A stretch of 64,000 bases of DNA, taken from Hydractinia symbiolongicarpus. Taxonomy: Eukaryota > Cnidaria > Hydrozoa > Anthoathecata > Hydractiniidae. A program made the position numbers and the translations under genes. The notes under the pieces were generated by a model that saw only the letters and a list, made by a program, of their open reading frames with translations, was not told where the DNA came from and did no database searches. Every line of letters begins with the position of its first letter. Positions within the stretch are counted from its first letter, which is position 1. The stretch lies in assembly GCF_029227915.1 (NCBI RefSeq), contig NC_079879.1, positions 10,788,001 through 10,852,000 on the forward strand. Reading direction: 5' to 3'. Below are positions 11,867 to 23,119 of the stretch, in pieces.

Positions 11867-13637
11867 TTTCTCTGATTACATAAATCGAAAGATGTTTCTC
11901 TAATCCACCAAGTAAATATTTTGTGTTTCCACAAACTTTTATACAAATTATTTTTCTGCAGAGATCCTATTACTTTACAGAAAATAATTGAAAAGAGCTT
12001 GGCTAGCAGCTTTATTGATTTTCCAATTTTATTTAATTTATTGTATAATTTAAAACAAAAAAGAGTGTGAAAAACATATTACGAAATATATGATTAAAAA
12101 AAATTTTCATAGAATTTTTGGTGAAAAGACAATAAAATGATTATTATTTACAAGAACATACAAAAATGTACAATAAAAACACACGAACAATAAAAAGATA
12201 TTATGTATTTTTAAACTAATATTTTTTTATATATATCATCCGTTTAAATGTTATCAGTAAAAGCGTTAAAGCACTTTTTTGAAGCCCATTTTTTTTAAAA
12301 AAAAGAACAGGTGAGAAACGCTAGACTTCTTCGAAGGACTCTTTTTTTCTTCAGCACCCTACCATGGTGTTTCAGCATTTCAAAAATTACGAAATGCGAA
12401 ATTATTGAGTCTTACCCTATGCTGAGGTAGTTTTAAAATATTCAAATTAATCCGAGTTGTATATACAGTAAACCTTTTAATATAGCCTGCGTTATATTAC
12501 TTGTTTGCATATGTGACAAATAACTGATGCAGTGTTGAAGGTACAGGTGCTGAGTTCAGACTTGCCTGATGGCCCCCTAATTTTTTTTTTTAATTTTACC
12601 AAACGTGCAAGGGAAAGTAAACATTAAGGTAGCTAGGAATTACGAGGATTTTTTTTTCGAAATGAATTTTCGCGATTTAAAGTATATATACTTCTTTGTA
12701 AGATAACTATTTTAGTGCCACAATTTTGGTGCAGCCTGGGGCATACCCATATTTGTTCTTTCATGTTGTTGTTGTTGTTTTGTTTGAGTTTTTCTTTGCA
12801 GATAAGAACTAAGTTTACAAAAACGATGAGGCTAAGATTTTGTCGAAAATTAACATATTAATAACACTCAGCCTAAATTCTTTCCAAAATTAGAAATAAA
12901 TTAAATACTTATTCCGCAGCTGTTTTGAAAAGACACAAAAATGTCATTTGAGGTTGACAAAGTGTTAAAAATAAGCACATCCAGCCACTGCTAAAATTTA
13001 AAAAAAACGGTAAGCTATGTAATAAGTTACTCAAAATGAGAGTGCTAATTGCTTTTATATTTTCGAGAGTATAAGAGACATAGTGTTATTTTCTTAAAAA
13101 TAAAAAAAAGCAAGTCATAGAAGAAAGTTATATTCGCGGACCAAAATCTGTCGAGAAATTGGGTGCATATCCTAAATATCCATCATTAAAAATATTATTA
13201 TTAAAGATAAAAGGGCATTTGAAGTCCTATTAAATGCATTTCCTTTTCTGCCCACTTGTTTTTCATCATCAATTTTGTTTATTTATCTGATAACCGTCTT
13301 TGTGACGTCACAAAAAAGAAACTTGCAAAGTTTGACTCATAACAACACAATATAGGAACACACAAGATGGAATTGCTTTGTGACTGTTGCTATACCTACA
13401 GCCAATGGGTGCGGACCTCGCTACTACGAATTTAGAATGTTAATGACGAGAGCAATTTGATAATGATGCAATTTGTAATTTATCATGTCGCAACATAATG
13501 TTAAATGGTATGTTGAATGTTTTTTTTATCTATTTCTTGAAACTGAGAATAATGTGGCCTATTTTTGTTTGGTTGCTGCTTAAATAGGAAAATCCATCCC
13601 TTGTAACAGTTTTGCATCTAGATGGTGAATTGATCTT

Positions 13638-13746
13638 CCTCGTCTCCAGGGTTTGTTGCCAGATGTCAAATCCGCCAGCTCTCACTTGACGGCTAACTTC
13701 GCCACCGGCCACGATGTCAAAAAAGCAAGAACCCCTGGTGACGAGG
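13638..13746. mobile_element. Short MITE, CCTCGTC family, copy 1
   Basis: A 109-bp element with 14-bp terminal inverted repeats: CCTCGTCTCCAGGG at the left and CCCTGGTGACGAGG at the right (13 of 14 pair). The interior (GATGTCAAA...AGCAAGAA) is shared with copy 2 at 15,455. No coding capacity. Superfamily not assigned. Confidence 0.7.
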
Positions 13747-14567
13747 TTATTAATTTCTAGGGCAACTATAAAATTACATGCATATTTTGCAGCCATTTTA
13801 AAAATTCTCTTGTTATTGTAACAATGTGTGTGGCTAGGGTTTGTCGGTGATGCAAAAATCTATCTTTTGTTCTAAAAATTTTCTTCGCCTTTTATGTCCT
13901 CTCGTTAAAAGGCAAGTTTTTTTAAGTGGTCTGGTTGAATTTACACGTACGTGTAATGACTGATTTTGTATAAAGATACAGTCCTAATTTTCACTCTACT
14001 AAATTTAAAAAAAAATTCAGTGACGCAAATGCCGTGAGATGATTTTCAGATAATGTTTCGTGTTGTTTCGTTTATTTCTTTCTCTTTTTTTCAAATACGT
14101 AAGCTGGTCGAAAACAACGCTTTAGATTTAGAGGACCTCCATATTAGCATCCCAAGGACTTCCCACCAAGGACATATCGCATGTGGGCGATTATCGATCT
14201 GATGCTATCTCTCTACCTCCTTTCGATCTTTCTAAAAAAATTACATCTCTTGATACAACGCATTTTCCTTTGTTTTAGAGATTGTTATATAGAGAGTGCG
14301 TATTTGGTGAGGACGTACGGCAATGTTAATGATGCCCTTGGGACTTCTTCCCCCTTTAAAAAGGAAGCGAATTTAAATCCTTGGTTATTCTGCTAAACGC
14401 TCATAAACAGACATCCAATTACACGTTTTTTTCATAAGAGTACCAAAATCCTAACCAAGCTGGTTGTTATTCTTACTTTTGTATTGTTTTTAACAATTGT
14501 CCTGTTTTTTAATCTGAAATGCCTGTCCGATATTCTAAATAATAATAAAAAACGGGAGTGTATTACC

Positions 14568-14715
14568 GAGTACTACAAAGTATTACAGTGTATTCCTTAA
14601 TATTACAAGGTATTACAGTATACTACAAAGTACTTTAGTGCATTCCGAATACTACAAAGTGTTACCGCATATTACTAAGTATTACAGTGTATCACTTTAT
14701 ATTACAAAGATATTA
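14568..14715. repeat. Degenerate minisatellite (TACTACAAAGTATTACAGTG)
   Basis: About six units of roughly 23-27 bases built around TACTACAAAGTATTACAGTG, followed by TATTCC or a variant. Units differ by substitutions and small length changes. No open frame crosses it. Confidence 0.75.
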
Positions 14716-14857
14716 CGCTACGACACTGTCGGGTACAGTTGAGCTATTGTTAAATGGAGTCAACGCCGTTGCTTAGCTGTTGTTTCTATATCGCAGGTGA
14801 AGTTACCCATTATTAACAACTTTGATCCCAGGATTTCTTTCTATCACGAATAAGCCG

Positions 14858-15095
14858 AAAGTCCACTTTAATCTTTTAGCACGTCGGTTCAAGGCGCACG
14901 CATTAAAGCGCTCATTATTGCGCGATATTTAGGAGCGCTTTTGCACGCGCTAAACGTTTTTAAGTCAAAATCATCGCCGCCATTTTGAATCTGTTCGCGC
15001 ATTTCTGTTTTCAGTGGACATTGTGTCGCTTGAACGACCGCACAGCGCTAAGTACGTCGTGCTTTGCGAACAAAGTGAACTTCCGCCTTTACATA
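14858..15095. mobile_element. Possible MITE with imperfect inverted ends
   Basis: The left end (GAAAGTCCACTTTAATC...AGCACG) and the reverse complement of the right end (GGAAGTTCACTTTG...AGCACG) align over about 28 bases with gaps. The interior is GC-richer than its surroundings, with AGCGCTC / GAGCGCTT pairing. No ORF. Boundaries are approximate. Confidence 0.4.
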
Positions 15096-15454
15096 AGAGT
15101 CTAGCATCCTTTTTATAAAGAAAGATTTGCTGGAAATGAGTGTGATTGGATTTTTTATAACTTTTAGGTATTTAAAAAAAATAAAATTGAAAAAAAACAT
15201 TGATTGTATAAGACTGGCTTTTTGCTATGTTATGAAATTTTAGCCTCATGTTACTGATAAAAACAGGCGTGTTTGTAACGGAGATTTCCCGCAAAAAAAA
15301 AATTTAAGAAACAAATTCTTATTCTGCGGTTGCGTTAGCTGGAATTAGTGATGGGGTCGGAATGTATCCAAGCAGCAGAGTGCGAAGTAATTTATGCTGT
15401 CGTCAGCACATTAAATTTACTTAATTTTGCACGATTCGTGTCTTGATAGCACAT

Positions 15455-15553
15455 CCTCGTCCTCAGGGTGTGATACCTGATGTTAAAGCCTCCAGCGCAT
15501 ACTTGACTACTGCCAGCTTCGATGTCAAAAAGCAAGAAAACCTGAGGACGAGG
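15455..15553. mobile_element. Short MITE, CCTCGTC family, copy 2
   Basis: A 99-bp element with perfect 13-bp terminal inverted repeats: CCTCGTCCTCAGG and CCTGAGGACGAGG. The interior (GATGT.AAA..CTCCAGC..CACTTGAC-like words, then CGATGTCAAAAAGCAAGAA) is clearly homologous to copy 1 at 13,638. Confidence 0.75.
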
Positions 15554-15774
15554 TTGTCCATAGCGAATAAGGCTATTTTCGCTCTTCGTAACTCTAACAA
15601 TCTGAAAATTGAAGAATTTCAGAGTTTTTTCTGATTCGAATATTTTTTACGTGTGTTCGGCCCCTTAGATCATTCGAACGCGCCGTTCAAATGTCAATTG
15701 GTGTGTTTACAAATATTCTTGTTTTGAAGTTCTCATTCTCATGAGTAAAAGGGCTTATGTATAAAGGATAAGCA

Positions 15775-15867
15775 AAATTTCCAAACTCTCAATCACTCGA
15801 ACCGCTCCATAACTCGAACTATTTCTAATTTCCTGTGAGAGTTCGAGTTATGGGGAGTCCACTGTAG
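15775..15867. mobile_element. Pogo/Tigger-like transposon end
   Basis: CTCGAACTATTTC and GTTCGAGTTATGG repeats lead to GGGAGTCCACTG followed by TA. Read on the other strand the end is CAGTGGACTCCCCATAACTC, a typical Tigger/pogo terminus with a TA target. Only this end is recognisable. Confidence 0.5.
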
Positions 15868-16535
15868 TTAGTCATGCTCAAATAGAACTCGCATGTCTTG
15901 TTATAAGCATTTTGATTCATTTATATAATCCGTAGAAAAATCATTTTTCAAAAATGTGTTTTCGCTTGAAAAAGTACCGAAAATAGTTTAAATACAGGGC
16001 AGGCCGGGTCATCAAAAGAACGCGTCATCGAAGGTAACATGAATAAACAATATCCGGTCAAAGTTTTATGTCTAATAAGCAAACATATATACACTATGTA
16101 CAACCCTATTTGCACTACAAAACATACCATAACAGGATGACAGCAGCAGTATACCTGAGATGAGAGTCTTTGGTATTTCCTAATATTAGTTGTAATCCTG
16201 AATTCAAGATTTAAAAGCACCAATTGACAAAAGCAACACATATAAATGAATAGTATAGATAGATTGCAATTGTAGGAAATCAAATTATGTTCAGAAGCTG
16301 CACATAATCCAAAATACTTATCAAGTATATTAAAGCATATTCCTAAGTATATTGGTATTATTGAAAACGTATCTGAACAATTTTTTGTATCCACTGACAA
16401 TCCTGGATAAATATACAAGCCTTGCGTTATAATCCTTTCTCATAGCGAAAAAAATAAATAAGGAATTTTGCAAGGAATTGGAAAAATTTCAAGCAATAAA
16501 ACTGAAAAAGTTTTATCTTGGCCCAAACGAATATT

Positions 16536-17951
16536 TCACTTCTTTTTCCCCTGCTTCTTCTTTTTCCCCTGCTTCTTCTTTGTCTTCTTTTTTTCCTCTA
16601 CTACAGGAGGTTTTTCATCGTCATCCAGCTTCATTGTGGGAAATTTCTCAATTGCAGTCTTATCTTTCTTGCTTTCATCTCTTGCAATATATAACGAATG
16701 CATGTATCCTATACCAACACGATGGCAGTAAACATCTTTTAATGTAGTTACAATACTCGGAGCTGCTGAAGACTTCTTCGTCTCCCCTAGTGCCAGTGTA
16801 CCGTACGCGGGGCTAGGTTGAGACGCAATAACTGCGTCATCGGCACATGTAATATACCCTTGCTGATTACACACAACATGTCGCACGTTCCAGCCTTGTA
16901 AATCACTCAAAAATTTAGGATACATATTTGCTTCAGATATTATTCGGAATTGCCCAAACATCAAGGTGCATTTCTGTGCAACAGTTTGTACCATGGTGAA
17001 CTGACCACCACAATACACATTCGTCACACCACCATCAGCTCGTCCAGTTATACGATACCAACATTTCATTAGTCTCGGAACTAGTTCATTTCTTGTGCTA
17101 TTGTGTCCTAACCGTCCATATCCACCGAATCCCCACGTGAACAACCTTTGTTGATCATCTATAGCGCAACTATGATTTACTCCACAAGCTATCGCGGTAA
17201 TCTTAGGCTGACCGTGCCCAATTAATTCATTAGTATCAGCATCAAATTCGATGTACGAAGAAATCAACATTGGTGAGTATTCACAATGATAAACTTCTTT
17301 TCGAGCCGCTATTTCCTTGTTTTCGCTTCCCAATCCTAACTGTCCGTATTCAGGGTGACCAAAGGAGTACACTTCACCATCTTCGTTAAGTATGAGACTA
17401 AAATCCGCCCCGCATGCAATCTTGGTGATTTTTGTTCCAGAATAATCAATCCGAGTTGGTGAACTGACAGTTTCTTTCTTATTTCCAATGCCACATTGTC
17501 CTGACTTATTATCCCCACAGGCAAATACCTGCCCTTCGTCAGTTAAAAACAGACTATGTTGTTTGCCAGTAGCAACAGCAATCACATTATGCCCAGTCAA
17601 CGATTCGATCAGCGTTGGATTCCGCCTCATTTTGTAATCGTCCATTCCAAGCTGTCCTTTTTGGTTTAAACCCCAACCATATACTTGACCGCTGTCAGAA
17701 ATCGCTAAAAAGAAGTAAGACACAGGACCAGAAGAAACGTCACGGATTCTTACGCCCTCCAACGTTTCAAAGCGATGAGGCGACCATTTAATACTAGGGC
17801 TTTTAGTCAGCTTGTTATCATTTCTTTCCTCGTAATTAGTGAGGCCGGAGAACAGCAACACACCAGCTTCTTTTTCTTCGGTTTTCCTTTTTTTATTCTC
17901 GTTTTCTTTTCCATCTTCAAGCTGCCTTTTTGTACCATTAGCTTCTGACAT
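16536..17951 (-). CDS. RCC2: RCC2 (TD-60)-like RCC1-repeat protein, single exon
   Basis: A 471-residue protein with a basic N-terminus carrying a likely nuclear localisation stretch (KKRK near 20-24) and a seven-blade RCC1-type propeller. Blade motifs include 'VYGWGLNQKGQLG' (~89), 'VFACGDNKSGQCGIG' (~142), 'VYSFGHPEYGQLGLG' (~192) and 'FTWGFGGYGRLGH' (~275). The last two, with 'CGADFS', 'CGVNHS' and the C-terminal 'MHSLYIARDES', match the vertebrate RCC2 pattern rather than RCC1. RCC2 binds chromatin, centromeres and spindle midzone and acts with small GTPases (family knowledge). Length is near the vertebrate ~520 aa, with a shorter N-tail. The extreme C-terminus is an added Lys-rich tail (last ~22 residues) built on a duplicated 18-bp DNA unit near 16,549-16,584. 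No intron interrupts the frame. The start is the first Met, giving the expected acidic/basic leader. Confidence 0.92.
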   Translation of the reverse strand: MSEANGTKRQLEDGKENENKKRKTEEKEAGVLLFSGLTNYEERNDNKLTKSPSIKWSPHRFETLEGVRIRDVSSGPVSYFFLAISDSGQVYGWGLNQKGQLGMDDYKMRRNPTLIESLTGHNVIAVATGKQHSLFLTDEGQVFACGDNKSGQCGIGNKKETVSSPTRIDYSGTKITKIACGADFSLILNEDGEVYSFGHPEYGQLGLGSENKEIAARKEVYHCEYSPMLISSYIEFDADTNELIGHGQPKITAIACGVNHSCAIDDQQRLFTWGFGGYGRLGHNSTRNELVPRLMKCWYRITGRADGGVTNVYCGGQFTMVQTVAQKCTLMFGQFRIISEANMYPKFLSDLQGWNVRHVVCNQQGYITCADDAVIASQPSPAYGTLALGETKKSSAAPSIVTTLKDVYCHRVGIGYMHSLYIARDESKKDKTAIEKFPTMKLDDDEKPPVVEEKKKTKKKQGKKKKQGKKK

Positions 17952-20240
17952 GACCTAAGTACATTATAAGTGTTATTATTTTCATTAAAATACACCCAGA
18001 TTAATAAGAAATAATTTACATCTGAATGGTCAAACGCAAATATCAAACGTGAGCATAAACAATGGAATCTTAAGACAAACATGAAAATCTTATTTATTGT
18101 TAATTTTGAGTAGTTAAGACCTGTTGCCGCTGTTATTATTGAAAAACCAAAATCTCATTTTCTAGCATTTATTGATGTGCAACTTTGTACAAAAAATAAA
18201 AAGAATCTAATGAACAAATCCAGAGAAAAGGATGCTAAAAAAACCCATTTTAGCTATAATTTCGGGCCATTCTAGGTCAATTGCCCAGCAATCAGATTTT
18301 TTCTGTATACGAAAAAAATGAAATTTGTTGATAGTAACCTGTACTAAAATTTTGGACCACTCGTAGTAAAAATAATAATAATAATAATTTTTTGAAAAAA
18401 ACTTGAAAAACTCTATATTTAGGCCTAATTGTTTTTTTTGTTATTGCCCAAAATGGCACCATTACGATTTTTTCAAAAATCCCAGAATGTTACTTTTTAG
18501 GATTTATTGATAAGTAAAAATCAGAAAAAATAACGAGTTGATCCAAAAAAGTATAAGTTCTAGCAAGCTTAGGAGTATTAGAAGGTATTTTCAAAATTTC
18601 ATGGCAATGGAGTGTATATCAGACACCAAAAGCGTAGACATCCTCTTTTAATGCAGGTGTACTTTTACCTGCAAAAATAGTCCACTCAATCTTTTAATGA
18701 GATAAATTCATACTTTTTGAAATCTAATTGTAGGGCATACAAAACCAAGTTTTACTCATCTCAATGTTCGAATAATAAATTTTGTGAATTTTCTAAAAAA
18801 AAAAAAGAGTTGAATAAAATTTGGTTTCTCAATTTATACCGTTTTGCAAGGCCCTTTTTTATGTAGGAGACATTGTGAGTTCTCCAATAATTTTTTATAT
18901 AATTTTTTATAATTTTAATTTTTTGATAGATCTGTCAATTAGTCTGCAAAAATTGAATAAATTCCAAAACTAAGATGGCAAAAAGTGACTAATTTATGTC
19001 AGACATGCAGATTCAGAGGCCTGGGAGCAATTGGGAAAAAAATTGCGTTAATCAATTCACCGTTAAATATCTATGCATTGATAAAGTTTGAATGCACATT
19101 ACTTAACAGGTCATAAATTACTGATGACAGAAAATGTCAAAATTAGCTATTATTTAAATGTCATCATAATTTATGCAGCATAAGAAATGAGTTTTGTAAA
19201 AAAAATAAAAAACTTTGTGAACCAACTTTTTTAGCTATATACATAAGTGCAACATCATTTTATAGTACTTGGGTGCCCTAAAAACATGCATATCTATAAA
19301 TTTAGGTGAATATCTAGTTTGCCTGATGCGGTCCTTCTATTCTTGCATGTCAGGATGTGCTCGCATACACAGAACTTTGTAAACATTACAAGGATATGTT
19401 GTGTTGCCTTGGTTATAATACAACAATTTTTTAAAGTTGTGTTATATTAAATTTTATTAAATTATATGTCTATAAAGTCTTTGGATTCGCTAATTAGGCT
19501 AGGAATAGACTAAGATTATGTTCTGTCAGGTAGAAACATAACTTGTAGAAATTTAGCTTTTTTCCAGATGTACCAGTCACCACAAAACAGGGGAGCAGTA
19601 ACAGAGCATATATATTCTAAAATCAAAACGAATCAAATGCTATATCTTCTGATAGCTCAAATAATTAAGTCAAATTTATTTGTGTCATTAAAGTAGGTTT
19701 GAGAGAATGTTTATACTTTCTTATTTACTTTTGTATATAAATGTATAGCTAATAATAAAACTAATATGAATGTATAGGTAATAAAATAATGAGGGTGTTA
19801 ACTCATCGAAAACGCTATTTATATGAGCGCTTTGAAAAGTCTCTGCTTTTTAGTCAATAACAACTGAACTTGCTTGAATTATTCCTGTGACTAGTCGATA
19901 AAGTCCGGGAAAAAATCTACTGGGGCAGGATAAAAATGAAAAAAGCATTATTTGAATTTTGTGGATGTCAGCAATTCATCCAAAAAAAAATAGGATCTTG
20001 TTTTCACGTTGCCTCTATTGTGTAGAGCTTAAACGCTGATTAAGAAAATGTATATAATCATGTGCTTTTGATGAACAGTAATGAGATATAAGGGTTTAAA
20101 AGTTTTTTGATGACATGATGTCATAAAGCCGTCCATTCCGAAACGATTGCAAGACAAAAACACCTAAAAGAATTTAATCATATTGTTAAAATTAGCCATT
20201 ATGAAATGAAATAATAACAACAGTTTTAAATATATATTAT

Positions 20241-20278
20241 ATGCTATAGATGTTATGTAGAGGTAACATCTATAGCAT
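20241..20278. repeat. Perfect 15-bp hairpin
   Basis: ATGCTATAGATGTTA (20,241-20,255) is followed after 8 bases by its exact reverse complement (20,264-20,278). It lies about 40 bases left of a Helitron-like copy. It may be a relic of a foldback element. Confidence 0.85.
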
Positions 20279-20320
20279 TGATGGTTTTTTATCGAAAAGC
20301 TTTTGCCTAATATATATATA

Positions 20321-20443
20321 CTAGTCGTTAGCCCGTCGAAAAAATGGGGTTCGCCCGTCCTTTTTATACCGCAATGCGTGCTTCTCGGTACCATTTTGAG
20401 TGACAGACAAACAGACAGACGTATACAGGTATTATAATATAGA
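20321..20443 (-). mobile_element. Helitron-like short non-autonomous element, copy B
   Basis: On the minus strand it begins TCTATATTATAATACC after an A and ends CGGGCTAACGACTAG before a T. It shares CGTATACGTCTGTCTGT, ATGGTACCG and GCGGTATAAAAAGGACGG with the copies at 32.6-32.8 kb. Length 123 bp, no ORF. The terminal hairpin stem is weaker here. Confidence 0.8.
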
Positions 20444-20560
20444 TATTTTTTCAAACTAGTGTTATCATTTCATTTAATCATTCTTAAGCGAAATTAAGAA
20501 AAACCTACAAGTTAATCTATTCTTCTACTCGATTCGTATATAATTTCAAACATAATAACA

Positions 20561-20608
20561 TATCTTATGAGTTTATCTTAGGCAACGTTTAGATAAACTC
20601 ATAAGATA
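20561..20608. repeat. Perfect 18-bp hairpin
   Basis: TATCTTATGAGTTTATCT (20,561-20,578) and its exact reverse complement (20,591-20,608) flank a 12-base loop. No coding potential; origin unknown. Confidence 0.9.
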
Positions 20609-20782
20609 AAACTTTTATAGCTTGTAAAGATTATTATAACATAGTGAAATATGTTCATATCACTATTGTGCGAAATCTAATATGATAAAATTAGTACAAA
20701 TAAGGTAGTTGTGCATATTAGCTCCACAAATAATTGTTTCACTTGTTTATTCAATCATTATATTACCTTAATTTACTAAAAA

Positions 20783-22734
20783 GGCCCTAGAATAGACCAC
20801 TTCTGAGATTATGCGGCATTATGAATTTGCGGAACTCGGTGGTGCAAGTTGAACTTTGGACTTCACGTTTTATTCAGTCTTTTGCCTTACGAACGTGCTT
20901 GCGGCAGAACAGTTTTGCTTTTTGTTATCTGTTTTTATCTTTGTGATACTAAATTTATAATATATATTTTGAAAAATACTTTTATTAGGGACTTATTTGT
21001 CCTTTTAATTTCTTTTTGTACAATAAAGGAATCCTTAAAACCTTTAAACTAGCTAGATAGATAGAGGTCTCCCAAAAATGCTTTTAGGACACTGTACTGT
21101 AGCTAGCTATAAGGCTGTAATTAGTAATTAATGCTTGGTTAAAGGTAATTTCATGTTATATTTAGACATTTAAAATTGTGTAGCTGCTTTGTGCATTGTA
21201 AAGAAATGTTTAGGTTGTAATATTTGTGAAGATCTAGAGTTATAATCCATTGTCAAAATACTTGTCAAAACTCTACAATGTTATATATTCCTAAAGTGAA
21301 ACTTAAGCTCGCAAAATAATCTGGCTTCTTCTCTATAAGGCCGTCATCAAAAATATGTTATGTTCGCGTCCTCCGACCGACTCACTTTTGGCAATAAAAA
21401 CCCGAGTCGGTAAGTCGGAAAAATACCAGGAAAAAATTTCGCAAGATATTTTTTTAATAAAGAAATTTTTTTCCACCACAACTAATTTATGCAAATTTGA
21501 CAAAAACTCCCGAAAATTAATTTCGGTAAAAATTAATTCCTTTAGGGCACTCTTGTGGCTACTGACAGTTTAGAGGGCGGCGAAAAATGGTCTACAACCA
21601 ATGTCGAGTGGTGCCTTTGCCCTGGGAACAAATTTGCTTTCTCCGATCTGAAAATCCTGGGGAAAAATACGCCCAACCGTCAGCCCGACTCATTTTTGCG
21701 GGGTCTTCAGGACGCGAACACAACATATTTTTGATGGTGGCCTAATGGGTGTAAAAATTTTTAATACACTGCCCATAGAGATACAGTAACAGGTTCAGTC
21801 GCAGATTTTAGGAATAGAGTCTTTTGGTGATAATTATACACTAATCTGTACGTTTGTCCCTTGATCCGTCTACTTAAACACTCCTATCTTTGAGTCTTTC
21901 AAGAGTGGCATTAGAAAGAATACCTGACTTTCTTCCCTGCTTTTGCTCTTGCCCTATAATTTTTTTGCACGCTTCCCTTATTGAAAAATATCAAAAAGGG
22001 AAAATGATGAGTTTAGTTTACTAGACTAAAGTGGTATTCGATTTTTTGTTTTTCTATGTTATATTTGTTTCAGTCACAATGTATATTTTACATGATGTTT
22101 TGTTATATATATGTATGTCTTCATTGGTTTCTTTATCAGGACATGCAATTATAGCAGTAATTTATTACTAAAGTGTAAATATTTATGATAAATAAATAAA
22201 TTACACTGTGAAGCTTGTTTGAATTATTGGCATAATAGGTTCCATTGCAGAAAAGGCTCTGGTGATTAACTCAACTATTACTCAGTCCATGAGAAGTGAG
22301 TCAGCTGCCTCACACTAAGTTCTAAAAAATCTTCATACATTGTAAGAGGCATAATTCGATCGTAAAAATATGTTAAAGTTTCAATATCCACTTTAGCGTT
22401 AAATTTTTAATGTATTAAATAGGAGTCAAAAATAATAATAAAACACACTCAGTATCCCTACGTCCTACACATGTATTTAATTGCTATTTATAATTCATTA
22501 ATAGATCAAACAATACGCTTAAATAAATGTTGTCTGGGTTATCCCCTGTTACTTAGATAAAAAATTACAAAGACCTAAATATGCAAGAGTGTATACAAAA
22601 CTCGTTTCTTTTTGTGTGTGTTTAAGAGAGTTTTCTACTATGGCATATAGGGTTCAAGTTCAACTTGCACCACCGGGCTTTGAAAATCCATAATGGCGCA
22701 TAATCTCCGAAATGGTCTATTATTCTAGAATGAC
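20783..22734. mobile_element. ~1.95 kb element with ~75-bp terminal inverted repeats
   Basis: The left end (20,783-20,855: CTAGAATAGACCACTTC..., GAGATTATGCGG, CGGTGGTGCAAGTTGAAC) and the reverse complement of the right end (22,658-22,734) match along most of about 75 bases with a few mismatches and small gaps. No transposase-like frame lies between them, so it is non-autonomous or a decayed DNA transposon. A separate MITE (21,339-21,742) is inserted inside. Superfamily and target duplication were not resolved by eye. Confidence 0.7.
21339..21742. mobile_element. PIF/Harbinger-like MITE nested in the larger element
   Basis: A 404-bp element with 34-bp terminal inverted repeats: GGCCGTCATCAAAAATATG... 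at the left and ...ATTTTTGATGGTGGCC at the right, about three mismatches. It is flanked by TAA on both sides (21,336-21,338 and 21,743-21,745), fitting the TWA target duplication of PIF/Harbinger. An inner inverted pair (CCGACTCA / CCCGAGTCGG) also occurs. No transposase. Confidence 0.75.
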
Positions 22735-22827
22735 CTGGTACATTTTGTCACTTTAATTTGAAATTTAGCTAGGAACAAAACAGAATAGAAGAGTTTAAGC
22801 GTAATGTTTGGTTTTTCGTCTGTGCAG

Positions 22828-23119
22828 GTATAGCTATAGCTACTACTGTTGTAGAGGCAAAATATATAAACAACAAACTGCAATGATTGAAGAAATCAAG
22901 TCAAAAATAGCAACTTTAACTGACTGGCACAAATACTCAAAGAGAGATGAAAGTAGTGAAAAAAACAAATCTAGTAAAGGATTTTTTTCCAGAGAGCTAG
23001 CTCACACACAGGCCGATAAAGAAAACACCGGGCGCTTCTTGTTTAGAAGGATGACTACAAGTGAGAAAACAAGCTCACACATTTTTAAAACTGCTACTGG
23101 TCTAAAAGCTGAAAATTGA
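22828..23119 (+). CDS. Candidate terminal exon, unknown protein
   Basis: A pyrimidine-rich acceptor ending in CAG precedes an open frame (phase: one base completing a codon) of about 97 residues ending in TGA at 23,117-23,119. The peptide begins 'YSYSYYCCRGK', continues with a charged, Lys/Glu/Ser-rich stretch ('MIEEIKSKIATLTDWHKYSK') and ends 'TATGLKAEN'. The Tyr/Cys-rich start followed by basic residues could be the inner edge of a membrane segment encoded upstream. No upstream exon was found; the preceding 2 kb is a transposon. I do not recognise a family. It may be the last exon of a spliced gene or a fortuitous frame. Confidence 0.35.

Larger units (their letters stand above)
11867..16535. 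other. Intergenic region between GPCR and RCC2-like gene
   Basis: No gene recognised. It holds two copies of a ~100-bp CCTCGTC...GACGAGG MITE, a degenerate minisatellite (14,568-14,715), a GC-richer imperfect inverted-repeat segment (14,858-15,095) and a pogo/Tigger-like end (15,775-15,867). A 156-codon open frame on the minus strand at 16,418-15,948, just downstream of the RCC2-like stop, has no recognisable motif and is more likely its 3' UTR or chance. Confidence 0.5.

Noticed and set aside
15948-16418. 156-codon minus-strand open frame after the RCC2-like gene
   Set aside because: No motif, composition typical of AT-rich non-coding DNA, and position fits the RCC2-like 3' UTR.
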